A DNA stretch of 64,000 nt from Rhizobium etli 8C-3 (GTDB lineage Bacteria; Pseudomonadota; Alphaproteobacteria; Rhizobiales; Rhizobiaceae), in NCBI RefSeq assembly GCF_001908375.1, contig NZ_CP017241.1, positions 4,122,146-4,186,145 of the forward strand, read 5' to 3'. Made by a program: the position numbers and the translations under genes. Shown piece by piece: positions 27,546 to 37,704 of the stretch; position 1 is the stretch's first letter; each line of letters starts with the position of its first letter. A model generated the notes under the pieces. It saw only the letters and a program-made list of their open reading frames with translations. It searched no databases and was not told the origin of the DNA.

Positions 27546-28580
27546 ATGGGTTTCAAAGTTGCAGTTGCGGGAGCGACCGGAAATGTGGGCCGGGAAATGC
27601 TCAACATCCTCTCGGAGCGCGGCTTCCCCGCCGACGAAGTCGTGGCGCTCGCCTCCGCGCGTTCGCAGGGTACGGAGGTTTCCTACGGTGATCGGACACT
27701 GAAGGTTTCCAACCTCGAGAACTACGATTTCTCCGACACTGACATCTGCCTGATGTCTGCGGGTGGCGAAGTGTCCAAGAAGTTCTCGCCGAAGATCGGC
27801 CAGCAGGGATGCGTCGTGATCGACAACTCCTCGGCCTGGCGCTACGACGCCGACGTGCCGCTGATCGTTCCGGAAGTGAATCCGGATGCCGTGACGCCGT
27901 TCACCAAGCGCAACATCATCGCCAACCCGAATTGCTCGACCGCACAGCTCGTCGTGGCTTTGAAGCCGCTGCATGACTTTGCCAAGATCAAGCGTGTTGT
28001 CGTCTCGACCTACCAGTCGGTTTCCGGCGCAGGCAAGGACGGCATGGACGAGCTCTTCAACCAGACACGCGCCGTCTTCGTTGCCGATCCGATCGAAAAC
28101 AAGAAGTTCACGAAGCGCATCGCCTTCAATGTCATTCCCCATATCGACGTCTTCATGGAGGATGGCTACACCAAGGAAGAATGGAAGGTTCTAGCCGAGA
28201 CCAAGAAGATGCTCGACCCGAAAATCAAGGTCACGTGCACGGCCGTACGGGTTCCGGTTTTCATCGGCCATTCAGAATCGGTCAATATCGAGTTCGAAAA
28301 CGAGATCACCGCCGATCAGGCGCGCGAGATCCTGCGGGACGCTCCGGGCTGCCTCGTCATCGATAAGCACGAAAACGGCGGCTATATCACGCCTTACGAA
28401 TCTGCCGGCGAAGACGCGACTTATATTTCGCGCATCCGCGAAGATGCGACAGTCGAGAATGGCCTCAACATCTGGGTGGTTTCAGACAACCTGCGAAAGG
28501 GCGCGGCTTTGAATGCAATCCAGATTGCCGAGCTCCTCGTCAACCGCGGTCTCATCAAGCCCCGCAAGAAGGCCGCCTAA
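27546..28580 (+). CDS. asd: Aspartate-semialdehyde dehydrogenase
   Basis: NADPH-dependent enzyme that reduces aspartyl phosphate to aspartate semialdehyde, the branch point to lysine/diaminopimelate, threonine and methionine. It is complete at 344 residues. Motifs are the N-terminal Rossmann start KVAVAGATGNVGREML (4-19), the active-site cysteine in IIANPNCSTAQLV (about residue 129-137), and the QSVSGAGKDGMDEL segment. The pattern VRVPVFIGHSESVNIEF, containing the catalytic histidine, is intact. The ATG has AGAGAG 8-13 bp upstream. A terminator follows, so it is probably monocistronic. Confidence 0.97.
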   Translation: MGFKVAVAGATGNVGREMLNILSERGFPADEVVALASARSQGTEVSYGDRTLKVSNLENYDFSDTDICLMSAGGEVSKKFSPKIGQQGCVVIDNSSAWRYDADVPLIVPEVNPDAVTPFTKRNIIANPNCSTAQLVVALKPLHDFAKIKRVVVSTYQSVSGAGKDGMDELFNQTRAVFVADPIENKKFTKRIAFNVIPHIDVFMEDGYTKEEWKVLAETKKMLDPKIKVTCTAVRVPVFIGHSESVNIEFENEITADQAREILRDAPGCLVIDKHENGGYITPYESAGEDATYISRIREDATVENGLNIWVVSDNLRKGAALNAIQIAELLVNRGLIKPRKKAA

Positions 28581-28608
28581 CACCAAAAATTAACCATAAT
28601 TTACTATC

Positions 28609-28641
28609 AGCCCCGCATATCGCCTGATGATGCGGGGCTTC
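28609..28641 (+). terminator. Intrinsic terminator after asd
   Basis: AGCCCCGCAT (28609-28618) pairs perfectly with ATGCGGGGCT (28630-28639) around an 11-nt loop, with a short T-rich tail. It lies 28 bp after the asd stop. Confidence 0.75.
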
Positions 28642-28763
28642 CTACGAAAACTGGCCGATGGCCATCAGGTTGCAAGGCACCGAAAGGTGATCGTGACAAA
28701 ATTATCTGCTGCTGGCATTCTTGCGCGGCGCCAAGCTTGTGCAGATGGAGATCGGGGTTTCTG

Positions 28764-29585
28764 ATGAGCATGACAAAATTCTTTGTGGCGGTCATCGCAG
28801 CGGCGAGCGTACTCCACGCCGTTCCGGCAGCGGCAAAGGCTGCCCAGTGCGGCAACAACGGCGCGGGTTTCCAAGCTTGGGTTGCCGACTTCAAGCAGCA
28901 AGCAGCCGCCAGCGGCGTCAGCCCATCGGTGCTGGACCGGGCCTTCGCCAATGTGAACTATAATAAATCGACAATCGCAGCCGACCGTGGGCAGAAGAGC
29001 TTCAAGCTCTCCTTCGACGCATTCATGAAGAAACGGGGTGGCGCCACGATCATCTCCCGCGGCAGAAGCATGAAGCGCGCCAATCAAGGACTCTTCGCCT
29101 CGATCGAAAGCCGCTACGGCGTGCCGGCCGGACCGCTGATCGCGATCTGGGGAATGGAGACCGGCTTCGGCAGTTATATGGGCAATCAGCATACCCTGTC
29201 TGCCGTTTCGACCCTCGCCTATGACTGCCGCCGCTCGGATTATTTCACCGATCAGCTTTATGCCGCTCTGCAACTTGTTTCCGAAGGCTACCTCAGCCCG
29301 CAGGCTCGCGGCGCGGCGCACGGCGAAATTGGACAGACGCAGTTCCTGCCGCGCAACGTGGTCCGTTTCGGAGCCGACGGCGACGGCGACGGACGCGTCG
29401 ACTTGGTCGGCTCGCGCGCTGATGCCCTGGCTTCGACGGCAAACTTCCTCAGAGGCCACGGCTGGCAGGCAGGCGCGGGTTATCAGCCAGGCGAAGCGAA
29501 TTTTGCAGCAATCGCTGGCTGGAACGCAGCAACCGTCTATCAACAGGCAATCGCTTACATCGGCCAGCAGATCGACGGCCAGTGA
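28764..29585 (+). CDS. Lytic murein transglycosylase (MltB/SLT_2-like, GH103)
   Basis: A 273-residue exported transglycosylase that cleaves the MurNAc-GlcNAc bond of peptidoglycan to give 1,6-anhydro ends. From the ATG at 28764 (a second ATG lies at 28770) there is a signal peptide with likely cleavage at AKA|AQ. The catalytic segment IAIWGMETGFGSYMGN contains the expected glutamate of family GH103, and GEIGQTQFLPRNVVRFGADGDGDG follows. There is no lipobox cysteine in the signal, so it should be soluble in the periplasm rather than a lipoprotein like E. coli MltB. It lacks the peptidoglycan-binding C-terminal domain of longer relatives. Confidence 0.9.
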   Translation: MSMTKFFVAVIAAASVLHAVPAAAKAAQCGNNGAGFQAWVADFKQQAAASGVSPSVLDRAFANVNYNKSTIAADRGQKSFKLSFDAFMKKRGGATIISRGRSMKRANQGLFASIESRYGVPAGPLIAIWGMETGFGSYMGNQHTLSAVSTLAYDCRRSDYFTDQLYAALQLVSEGYLSPQARGAAHGEIGQTQFLPRNVVRFGADGDGDGRVDLVGSRADALASTANFLRGHGWQAGAGYQPGEANFAAIAGWNAATVYQQAIAYIGQQIDGQ

Positions 29586-29590
29586 GCTTT

Positions 29591-29620
29591 CCCGCCCGCG
29601 AAGTTCATACTTCCGGGCGG
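29591..29620. terminator. Hairpin between the transglycosylase and carbonic anhydrase genes
   Basis: CCGCCCGCGAAGT and ACTTCCGGGCGG form a long stem with one bulge and a TCAT loop. It begins just after the transglycosylase stop and overlaps the last codons of the convergent carbonic anhydrase gene. T-runs are short on both sides, so terminator strength is uncertain. Confidence 0.5.
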
Positions 29621-30246
29621 ATAAAATCGCGCGTTTCGGCGTCCATCACCCATAATTCGCCGGTCGAGATATCGAACCAGGCCCCGTGCAGGGCGATCTC
29701 GCCTGCCTCTTCAAGCGCCTTGATATCCGGAAAAGTTCTCAGGTTGTTGAGCGAGTTGCGGATCGAGACGCGCTCGAGCGCCGTCTGGCGCTCGGCGGCA
29801 GTCATCACGTCGTTGCTTTGAATCTGCTCGGCAGCCGGCCGGACGAGTGACATCCAGCGGCCGATGAAATCACCAGGCGACAGCGGTTCGGAATTGGGAT
29901 CGAGTGCTGCGCGTATACCACCGCAGCGGCCATGGCCCATGACGACGATGTCGGAAACCTTCAAGACCTGCACCGCGAATTCCAAAGCGGCCGACGTCGA
30001 GTGGAAATGGCCATCCGGCTCGTAAGGCGGGACCATGTTGGCGACGTTGCGGATGACGAAAAGCTCACCGGGGCCAGCGTCGAAGATAAGTTCCGGTGCT
30101 GCGCGCGAGTCCGAACAGGCAATAACCAGCGTATTCGGATTCTGGCCGTTTTCAGCCAGCATCTTATAGCGGTCGCGGGCGTCGGCATAACGACCGTTCA
30201 TGAAGTTGCGATAGCCGTCCAGAAGGGTAGTTGGAAAACACTGCAT
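29605..30246 (-). CDS. Beta-class carbonic anhydrase
   Basis: Zinc enzyme that interconverts CO2 and bicarbonate, 213 residues. The zinc ligands are visible as C44 with D46 in VIACSDSRAAP, and H105 and C108 in VVMGHGRCGG, the standard beta-class set. No signal peptide is present, so it acts in the cytoplasm, where it supplies bicarbonate for carboxylases. The start at 30246 is conserved in pattern (FPTTLLDGYRNFM). It converges with the transglycosylase gene. pdxY upstream on the same strand is 70 bp away and may be cotranscribed. Confidence 0.95.
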   Translation of the reverse strand: MQCFPTTLLDGYRNFMNGRYADARDRYKMLAENGQNPNTLVIACSDSRAAPELIFDAGPGELFVIRNVANMVPPYEPDGHFHSTSAALEFAVQVLKVSDIVVMGHGRCGGIRAALDPNSEPLSPGDFIGRWMSLVRPAAEQIQSNDVMTAAERQTALERVSIRNSLNNLRTFPDIKALEEAGEIALHGAWFDISTGELWVMDAETRDFIRPEV

Positions 30247-30316
30247 GACTGTCGATTAGCGCGCAGTCGCCGCAAGATCAACTGCTGCACGTGCGAAATG
30301 CGAAAACTGCCGTCGC

Positions 30317-31195
30317 TTAGCTCTTCTTCCGTTGAGCGGGATGCATGAGGCGGCGCATCTGCACCATGGCCATTGGCGTCGAGAGGCTTGATGCATCACT
30401 TGCGAGCGTGAGCTCGTCACTGCCGCGTTTGACAGCACGTACCAGCACTTCATAGACGCTGGCTGTTGCAAGCTGCAATGCTTTTTCGTCGTCCATCCCG
30501 GAAAGCAGCCGCGAGAGGAAGACGGCTGCCAGCAGGTCGCCCAATCCATTCGGTGGCTTGTCGACGACGCGATGCTCGGCAAGCAGGGCATGGCGGCCCG
30601 AGAGATAGAGATTTCCGGTGCCGCCAGCCATCATCGGAACAGCGGAGGTGACAAGCATGCGGGAAGGGCCGAGGGACAGGGCAGCCTCCATGACGGCCGT
30701 ATTGTCCTCCAACGGGGCGCCCACCATCCAGGCCAGCTCATAGCGGTTGGGTGTGGCCAACGAGGCCAGTGGGATCAGATGGTCGCGGATCGCCTCCGCT
30801 GTTGCTTCGGGAACATAGAGGCCGCCCAGATCCCCCATCACCGGATCGCAGACATAGAGCAGCTCGGGGTTTCTTTCACGCAATGCGCTGACCAGACGGG
30901 CAACGGAACCAGCCTGGGCAGCGTTTCCGAAATAACCAGACAAAACCGCCTTCACTTCTCCAACCCACGGCGCACGGATGAGATCATCGATAGCGGCATC
31001 GAAATCGGCCTCCGCAAAGGTGAGCCGGGTCGAACGGCCATGGCCGGGATGCCAGGGCAGAATGATGGTCGGCAGTGCCCAGACCTGATGGCCCAGCGTC
31101 TCAAGCGCGAAGACGGCGGCGCGATTGCCCACCGAACCGCGAACGACATGGCTGGAGATGACGATCACCGCTCCTGCAGCACTATTGTCCGGCAT
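30317..31195 (-). CDS. pdxY: Pyridoxal kinase PdxY
   Basis: Ribokinase-fold enzyme that phosphorylates pyridoxal in vitamin B6 salvage, 292 residues. The family pattern is clear: VISSHVVRGSVGNRAAVFALETLG near the N-terminus, PTIILPWHPGHG, YVCDPVMGDLGGLYV (about residues 134-148), TPNRYELAWM and the catalytic GLGDLLAAVFLSRLL with its aspartate near residue 218. The tail (residues about 270-292) is short and basic. It is divergent from the glutamate dehydrogenase gene. A PLP-homeostasis protein is also encoded at 50313, but the two are not linked. Confidence 0.94.
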   Translation of the reverse strand: MPDNSAAGAVIVISSHVVRGSVGNRAAVFALETLGHQVWALPTIILPWHPGHGRSTRLTFAEADFDAAIDDLIRAPWVGEVKAVLSGYFGNAAQAGSVARLVSALRERNPELLYVCDPVMGDLGGLYVPEATAEAIRDHLIPLASLATPNRYELAWMVGAPLEDNTAVMEAALSLGPSRMLVTSAVPMMAGGTGNLYLSGRHALLAEHRVVDKPPNGLGDLLAAVFLSRLLSGMDDEKALQLATASVYEVLVRAVKRGSDELTLASDASSLSTPMAMVQMRRLMHPAQRKKS

Positions 31196-31461
31196 AGTAA
31201 TTCTGAACCCCGCATTCGATGCGCTTTTGATCGTCCTTTTGCCGCGCCGCTGTCAACCATTCTTCATCCATGCGTGGAAATCTGGGCGAGCCGACAAAAC
31301 ACTGGCCTTACGCTTCCAAAAATCGGGAAATTCTCCGAAATCTTACGAAATCCGGATCAAAAACGCACAAAAACTGCCAGGGCGGAGCCTCTTTTAGGGG
31401 TTTTTTCGATAATTCTTCTGCTAACTTGCGGCAAATCACACACATCGGGGGAATGTCTTCA

Positions 31462-34400
31462 ATGGCTGCCAAAAACAATCCGCGACGCGAAAAGCTGATC
31501 GAAAGCGCGAGGAAGATCGCTGCTGCGGCCAAGGAACAGCATCTCGATCCGGAGATCCTCTTCGGCCGGGCAAGCGGAGACGACCTCGATCGCTATACAG
31601 CGCAGATGCTGGCGCTTTGTGCCGTTCATTCTGCCAAAGAGCTTGCGGGCTGGGACGGCAAGGTCCCGCGCGTTACGATCGAAACGCTGGCTGATGTCGA
31701 ACCCGATGGCGTTTCAGTCTCGATCCTGACGGTGACCGATCACAACAAGCCGTTCCTTTACGAGTCGGTTATGAGCGAGGTCACAAGCACGTATCGCGAT
31801 CTCTATATGGCGGTGCATCCGATCCTGGTGATGGAGCCTGGAAAAACGCCGGTCCTTTATTCAGCCGAGGAGCCGAGCGATCCGGCAAGACGTGTCAGTC
31901 ATATCCAGATTCACATTTCGCCTTTGACTGCGGCCCAATCCGACGACCTTCGCAAGCGCGTCATGATCGTCTTGGAGCAGGTCCGCCAGGCTGTTTCCGA
32001 CTGGAAGCCGATGCTTTCCAAGCTCGACACCGTGATTGCCGAATTGCGCAGCTACAGCGCCAGCCGCAAGAAGGCCGATCGAGACGAAGCACTTGCTTTC
32101 CTGACCTGGCTACGCGATGAAAACTTCACCTTCCTTGGGATGCGTGAATATGTCTATTCCGGCAGGGGCAGCGAAGCCAAGGTCGAGCGTGACAAGGGCG
32201 CTGGCCTCGGCATTCTTTCTGATCCCGATGTGTTGGTGCTGCGCACCGGCAAGGATGCCGTAACGACAACGCCGGAAATCCTCGCCTTTCTCGATGGTCC
32301 GGATTTCCTGATCGTCACCAAGGCGAATGTTAAATCCGTCGTCCACCGCCGCGCCTATATGGACTATGTCGGTGTCAAGCGGTTCGACAAGGATGGCAAT
32401 GTCACCGGTGAGCTGCGCATCGTCGGCCTCTTTACATCGACGGCCTATACGTCCTCGACGTCGGAAATTCCGCTCATCCGTTCCAAAGTCGCCAAAGTAA
32501 CAGATCATTTCGGCTTCGATCCCATGAGCCATTCCGGCAGAATGTTGGCCAACACGCTGGAATCTTATCCACGCGACGATCTTTTCCAGATCGACACGAC
32601 GCTGCTTGCGAATTTTGCGGAACAGATCAACGATCTGGTCGAACGGCCGCGCGTCCGCGTTCTGCCGCGCATCGATCATTTCGATCGTTTTGTGTCGGTC
32701 ATCGTCTATGTGCCACGCGAGGAATATGATTCCATCGTCCGAGAAAAGATCGGCACCTACCTGAAGACCGTCTATGACGGCCGGGTCTCTGCCTATTACC
32801 CGGCTTTCCCGGAAGGGCGGGTTGCGCGCGTACACTTCATCATCGGCCGCTCCGGAGGCAAAACGCCGCGCATACCGCAATCGAAACTCGAAGAAGCAAT
32901 CCGCGCCATCACCGCCCGCTGGGACGATCGCTTCGAAGCGCTGGCTGGGCCCAAGGCGCCGAAGATCGGCGTCAGCAACGCCTTCCAGGATTCCTTCACC
33001 GCTGAAGAAACGGTTGCCGATCTGCCGGACATCATCGATTGCGCCTCTGGCGAGCCGATACGGATCGCATTCTATTACCGCAATGATGCAGAACGCGGCC
33101 GGATCTTCTCACTCAAGATTTTCCATGCAGGCGAGCAGCTCCCGCTTTCACGCCGCGTGCCGCTTCTCGAAAATCTCGGTTTCAACGTGCTGAGCGAGCG
33201 AACCTTTGACATCGAAGTTCCAACCGCAGACGGCTCGGTCAACATCGTCGTACTGCACGATATGGAGCTTGAAGACCGCAGGGGCGCCGAAATTGACCTA
33301 AGCCGTCATGGTGCGGCGCTGGAAGAGGCCTTTATTTCTGCTTTCGACGGCACGATCGACAATGACAGTTTCAACCGGCTGATCCTTTCGGCGGGGCTTT
33401 CTGCACGCGAGACGAATGTCCTGCGGGCCTATGCGCGTTATCTTCGTCAGGCCGGTATCGCCTATTCGCAGGATTACATCGCAACGACCCTCGACAAATA
33501 CCCGGAGATTGCCGCTTCGATCTTCCGCCTGTTTTACGACGCGCTCGATCCGCAGCTTAGCGAGAGGGCCCGCATGAGAAAGCTCGCCGAGCTGCATCGG
33601 TCGATCGAGGCGGCGCTCGCCAATGTGCCGAGCCTCGACGATGACCGCATCCTGCGCCGATACATCAATATCGTCGACGCAACGCTGCGGACCAACTACT
33701 TCCAGCGCAATGCCGATGGTTCGCCGAAGGCGATGCTTGCCTTCAAGCTCGATCCGAACCTCGTCGATGGTCTGCCGGACCCGAAGCCTTTTCGCGAGAT
33801 CTTTGTCTATGGAGTCGAGGTCGAAGGCGTGCACCTGCGTTTCGGCAAGGTTGCCCGCGGCGGCCTGCGCTGGTCGGATCGCGCCGAGGACTACCGCACG
33901 GAAGTGCTGGGCCTCGTAAAGGCCCAGCAGGTGAAGAACGCCGTCATCGTTCCAGTCGGCGCCAAGGGCGGCTTTTATCCGAAGAAACTGCCTGCTGGCA
34001 GCCGGGATGAAATCTTCAATGCCGGCCGCGAAGCCTACAAGACTTATATCCGCACACTGCTTTCGATCACCGACAACATTTCAGGCACCGATATCGTGCC
34101 TCCGGCAGATACGGTACGGCTCGATGGCGACGATCCCTATTTCGTCGTCGCCGCCGATAAGGGAACGGCAACCTTCTCCGACACGGCCAACGCACTGGCG
34201 CAGGAGGCTGGTTTCTGGCTCGACGACGCCTTTGCCTCAGGTGGATCGGCCGGCTATGACCACAAGAAAATGGGCATCACCGCGCGTGGCGCGTGGGAAA
34301 CCGTAAAGCGTCATTTCCGCGAGATGGATATCGACATCCAGACGACACCGTTTACGGTGGCCGGTGTCGGCGACATGTCCGGCGACGTTTTCGGCAACGG

Positions 34401-36237
34401 CATGCTGCTTTCTCCGAAGATCAAGCTGCTTTCGGCCTTCGACCACCGTGACATCTTCATCGATCCCGATCCGGATATGGAAAAGACGCTCGCCGAGCGG
34501 CAGCGACTTTTCAACCTGCCGCGTTCAAGTTGGCAGGACTTCGACAAGTCGGTACTTTCCAAAGGCGCGATGATCATTTCACGCTCTTCGAAATCCGTGA
34601 CGCTGACCCCGGAAGCGGTTGGCGCGATCGGCATCGACAAAGCGGTGGCAACGCCCTTCGAGATCATCACGGCAATCCTGAAGAGCCCGGTAGACCTTCT
34701 CTGGTTCGGCGGCATCGGCACCTATGTGAAAGCGCAGTCGGAAACCGATACGGAAGTGGGAGATCGTTCCAACGATCCGATCCGAATCACGGCTGACGAG
34801 GTGCGGGCGAAGGTGATCGGCGAGGGCGCCAACCTCGGCGTCACGCAAAAGGGCCGCATCACTTATGGCCTGAAAGGCGGACGGAGCAATTCCGATGCGA
34901 TTGACAATTCGGCCGGCGTCAACACCTCGGACGTCGAGGTGAATATCAAGATCGCGCTCGCCAATGCGATGCACGACGGGCGGCTCACACGGGCAAAACG
35001 CAATCAGCTGCTGTCCTCGATGACGGACGAAGTCGCAGCACTCGTTCTGCGAAACAACTATCTGCAATCGCTGGCGATTTCGCTGACTGAGCGCAGGGGA
35101 ACCGCTAACGGCCTTGAGCTCGCGCGCTTCATGAGCGTGCTGGAAGGAGCCAAGCAGCTCAACCGGAAGGTGGAAACGCTTCCCGATGAGGCGACGCTTG
35201 CCGAGCGTTATGCTGCCGGCAAGCCGCTGACGCGGCCGGAAATCGGCGTGTTGCTCTCTTACGCCAAGATCGTGCTTTTCGATTCCGTTACGGCAAGCGA
35301 CCTCCCGGATGATCCTTATTTCGCGTCGACGCTTTCAAACTACTTCCCGGCGAAGATGCAAAAAACCAATGCCTCCGATATCGCAAGCCACCGGCTGCGA
35401 CGCGAAATCATCGGGACGGTACTTGCCAACGAGGCCATCAATCGTGGCGGCCCTGGCTTTGTGGTGAGCATGATGGATGCGACAGCTGCGTCAGCCCCGG
35501 AAGTCGTCCGTGCCGCGATCATCGCCCGCGATGGCTTCGACCTGACCAGGCTTTGGACCGAGACGGATGCGCTCGACGGCAAAATTTCCGGCCAGATCCA
35601 GAATCGCGTATATGAAGAGATCGGCCACAGCTTCACCGTCTTGACTCGCTTGCTCCTGAAGACCGGCATGGCCAAAGGCGGCATAGCAGAAACCATTAGT
35701 CGGCTTCAGACCGCGTTGAAGAAGCTGAAGCCCTCCTTCGCCGCGCAGGCTCCCGCAGAGTTTGAAGCGCGTGCCGCGGAGTATCGCGAAGCGGGGCTTC
35801 CAGAAAGTTTGGCCGTCGTCATCGCCGGGCTGCCGGGTTTTGTACTGGTGCCGGAGATCATGCAGATCGCCGAACGCACTGGCGAGGCGCTTGGACGTGC
35901 CGCGGAAAGCTATTTTGCGGTATCGCAGACCTTCCGCGTTGGACGGCTGCTTGCAGCCGGCGCCCGCATTCTCACTTCGGATCACTACGAGAGCCTGGCT
36001 TTGGCGCGCAGCATCGACCAAATTGCCAGCGCCCGCCGCGATATCGTGATCTCGGCGCTGACCGAGCATGGCAAGGAAAAGCTGCCGGTTCAGGCGTGGC
36101 ACGGTGTCGATCGCATCAGGATCAACCGCATTGCCGAAGAGCTGTCGAACCTCAGCGAGAGCGGCGATCCGACCCTTGCGCGAATCACGGTGGCCGCAGG
36201 TCTTTTAACCGATCTTGCGCGCGACCGGGCGAGGTGA
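31462..36237 (+). CDS. gdhB: NAD-specific glutamate dehydrogenase, large (180-kDa) type
   Basis: Catabolic NAD-dependent enzyme that deaminates glutamate to 2-oxoglutarate. The product is 1591 residues, the usual size of the large bacterial class, with N-terminal ACT-like regulatory regions, a central catalytic domain and a long helical C-terminus. The catalytic hallmark GGLRWSDRAEDYRTEVLGLVKAQ is near residues 798-820, followed by KNAVIVPVGAKGGFYPKK with the substrate lysine, and VAGVGDMSGDVFGNGMLLS in the NAD-binding region. I chose ATG 31462 because GGGGGA lies 9 bp upstream; ATG 31453, three codons earlier, abuts that site. It is divergent from pdxY. Confidence 0.95.
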   Translation: MAAKNNPRREKLIESARKIAAAAKEQHLDPEILFGRASGDDLDRYTAQMLALCAVHSAKELAGWDGKVPRVTIETLADVEPDGVSVSILTVTDHNKPFLYESVMSEVTSTYRDLYMAVHPILVMEPGKTPVLYSAEEPSDPARRVSHIQIHISPLTAAQSDDLRKRVMIVLEQVRQAVSDWKPMLSKLDTVIAELRSYSASRKKADRDEALAFLTWLRDENFTFLGMREYVYSGRGSEAKVERDKGAGLGILSDPDVLVLRTGKDAVTTTPEILAFLDGPDFLIVTKANVKSVVHRRAYMDYVGVKRFDKDGNVTGELRIVGLFTSTAYTSSTSEIPLIRSKVAKVTDHFGFDPMSHSGRMLANTLESYPRDDLFQIDTTLLANFAEQINDLVERPRVRVLPRIDHFDRFVSVIVYVPREEYDSIVREKIGTYLKTVYDGRVSAYYPAFPEGRVARVHFIIGRSGGKTPRIPQSKLEEAIRAITARWDDRFEALAGPKAPKIGVSNAFQDSFTAEETVADLPDIIDCASGEPIRIAFYYRNDAERGRIFSLKIFHAGEQLPLSRRVPLLENLGFNVLSERTFDIEVPTADGSVNIVVLHDMELEDRRGAEIDLSRHGAALEEAFISAFDGTIDNDSFNRLILSAGLSARETNVLRAYARYLRQAGIAYSQDYIATTLDKYPEIAASIFRLFYDALDPQLSERARMRKLAELHRSIEAALANVPSLDDDRILRRYINIVDATLRTNYFQRNADGSPKAMLAFKLDPNLVDGLPDPKPFREIFVYGVEVEGVHLRFGKVARGGLRWSDRAEDYRTEVLGLVKAQQVKNAVIVPVGAKGGFYPKKLPAGSRDEIFNAGREAYKTYIRTLLSITDNISGTDIVPPADTVRLDGDDPYFVVAADKGTATFSDTANALAQEAGFWLDDAFASGGSAGYDHKKMGITARGAWETVKRHFREMDIDIQTTPFTVAGVGDMSGDVFGNGMLLSPKIKLLSAFDHRDIFIDPDPDMEKTLAERQRLFNLPRSSWQDFDKSVLSKGAMIISRSSKSVTLTPEAVGAIGIDKAVATPFEIITAILKSPVDLLWFGGIGTYVKAQSETDTEVGDRSNDPIRITADEVRAKVIGEGANLGVTQKGRITYGLKGGRSNSDAIDNSAGVNTSDVEVNIKIALANAMHDGRLTRAKRNQLLSSMTDEVAALVLRNNYLQSLAISLTERRGTANGLELARFMSVLEGAKQLNRKVETLPDEATLAERYAAGKPLTRPEIGVLLSYAKIVLFDSVTASDLPDDPYFASTLSNYFPAKMQKTNASDIASHRLRREIIGTVLANEAINRGGPGFVVSMMDATAASAPEVVRAAIIARDGFDLTRLWTETDALDGKISGQIQNRVYEEIGHSFTVLTRLLLKTGMAKGGIAETISRLQTALKKLKPSFAAQAPAEFEARAAEYREAGLPESLAVVIAGLPGFVLVPEIMQIAERTGEALGRAAESYFAVSQTFRVGRLLAAGARILTSDHYESLALARSIDQIASARRDIVISALTEHGKEKLPVQAWHGVDRIRINRIAEELSNLSESGDPTLARITVAAGLLTDLARDRAR

Positions 36238-36268
36238 CACAGTCCGCCGCGAAAGCGGGAGTGTAGGC

Positions 36269-37669
36269 GTGAGCAGAATAGACTGGACCGGAACGGGAAC
36301 GCCGGCGCCGCAGAAGGCTTCGGAAAAGGGCATCTGGAGCTGGATGCTTTTCGATTGGGCGGCGCAGCCGTTTTTCACGGTCGTGACCACGTTCATCTTC
36401 GGACCCTACTTCGTCTCACGCCTGACCGACGATCCGGTTTCCGCACAAGCAATGTGGAGCAATATGGCGACGATCTCTTCGGTGATCATAGCCCTGCTCT
36501 CTCCGATCCTCGGCTCCATCGCCGATCAGTCCGGCGCCCGCAAACCCTGGATTGCCTTTTTCGCCATCATCAAGGTTGTCAGCCTCTTCGGTCTTTGGTT
36601 TGCCGCGCCCGGTTCGCCAGTTGTCTATCCGGTGGTCTTGATGATCCTGGCCTCGATCGCCGCGGAATTCTCGATCGTCTTCAACGATTCCATGATGCCG
36701 CGCCTTGTGGGCAAGGATGAGGTCGGCAAGCTGTCCAATACGGCCTGGGGGCTTGGCTATCTGGGCGGCATGATCGTGCTCATCGCTGTTGTGGCGCTGC
36801 TTGCGGCAAACCTGGAAACGGGAAAGACGCTTTTGGGGTTCGACCCGTTGTTCGGGCTTGATCCTCGAACCGGTGAGGACGCGCGCGTTACAGGGCCGAT
36901 TTCCGCGGTCTGGTACCTCGTCTTCATCATTCCGATGTTTCTTTTCACACCCGATGCGGCGAAGGGCTTGCCGCTCGCTGCTGCGGTCCGTTCCGGCCTC
37001 AGGCAGGTCAGGAGTACGATTGGCGAGTTGAAGAACCGAAGGGGCATCCTGAAATTCCTGATTGCGCGTATGATCTATCAAGACGGCGTCAACGGATTGC
37101 TGATCCTTGGGGGCGCCTTCGCCGCCGGCATGTTTGGATGGGCGACGATCGAAATCGGACTCTATGGGATCATTCTCAACGTGGTGGCGATTTTCGGCTG
37201 CGTCATCGCCGGACGCGTTGATCACCGGATCGGATCAAAGGCAACGATCCTGATCAGCCTGACGCTGCTTTTGCTCGCAACCGGCGGAATCGTTTCGACG
37301 GGGCCGGGATATACGCTTTTCGGCCTGCTGCCGATGTCGATGGCCGACGCCGGAGGGCTTTTTGGCACGGCGGCGGAAAAAGCCTATATTCTTTACGGGC
37401 TGCTGATCGGCCTCGCCTTCGGTCCCGTCCAGGCTTCGTCGCGCTCTTATCTGGCGCGCAGCGTCAGCCTGCAGGAGGCAGGGCGCTATTTCGGCATCTA
37501 TGCGCTGTCGGGCCGGGCCACGAGCTTCATGGCAACGCTCTTCTTCTCACTGATAACCTATGCCACCGGATCGGCGCGTCTCGGCATGGCGACGCTGGTG
37601 CTTTTCCTCGCAGGCGGATTGATCCTGCTGATCGCGACGCCTTATCCAGCCGACAGGAAGCAAGCCTGA
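36269..37669 (+). CDS. MFS transporter, UMF1 (Atg22-like) family
   Basis: A 466-residue permease with about twelve membrane spans, belonging to the UMF1 branch related to yeast Atg22. The family start is SEKGIWSWMLFDWAAQPFFT, with the D-W-A pattern in the first span, then SPILGSIADQSGARKPW in the loop after span 2. Transport substrate is unknown for most bacterial members. The GTG at 36269 is chosen because upstream codons overlap the glutamate dehydrogenase stop and lack a family match. It starts 31 bp after gdhB and is probably cotranscribed, which hints at amino-acid export or uptake (inference). It converges with purH. Confidence 0.85.
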   Translation: MSRIDWTGTGTPAPQKASEKGIWSWMLFDWAAQPFFTVVTTFIFGPYFVSRLTDDPVSAQAMWSNMATISSVIIALLSPILGSIADQSGARKPWIAFFAIIKVVSLFGLWFAAPGSPVVYPVVLMILASIAAEFSIVFNDSMMPRLVGKDEVGKLSNTAWGLGYLGGMIVLIAVVALLAANLETGKTLLGFDPLFGLDPRTGEDARVTGPISAVWYLVFIIPMFLFTPDAAKGLPLAAAVRSGLRQVRSTIGELKNRRGILKFLIARMIYQDGVNGLLILGGAFAAGMFGWATIEIGLYGIILNVVAIFGCVIAGRVDHRIGSKATILISLTLLLLATGGIVSTGPGYTLFGLLPMSMADAGGLFGTAAEKAYILYGLLIGLAFGPVQASSRSYLARSVSLQEAGRYFGIYALSGRATSFMATLFFSLITYATGSARLGMATLVLFLAGGLILLIATPYPADRKQA

Positions 37670-37675
37670 CATGAA

Positions 37676-37693
37676 CCCCGGTTGAGCGCCGGG
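37676..37693. terminator. Weak hairpin between the UMF1 transporter and purH
   Basis: CCCCGG and CCGGGA regions form a 5-bp stem around a 7-nt loop between two convergent genes. The T-run is poor on both strands, so this is only a candidate. Confidence 0.35.
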
Positions 37694-37704
37694 ATTCTGT
37701 CCGG

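Noticed and set aside
32565..32573. A DnaA-box-like TTATCCACG inside gdhB, and a similar one-mismatch box near 17240-17250
   Set aside because: Both are single sites inside conserved coding sequence with no cluster of boxes, so they do not indicate an origin.
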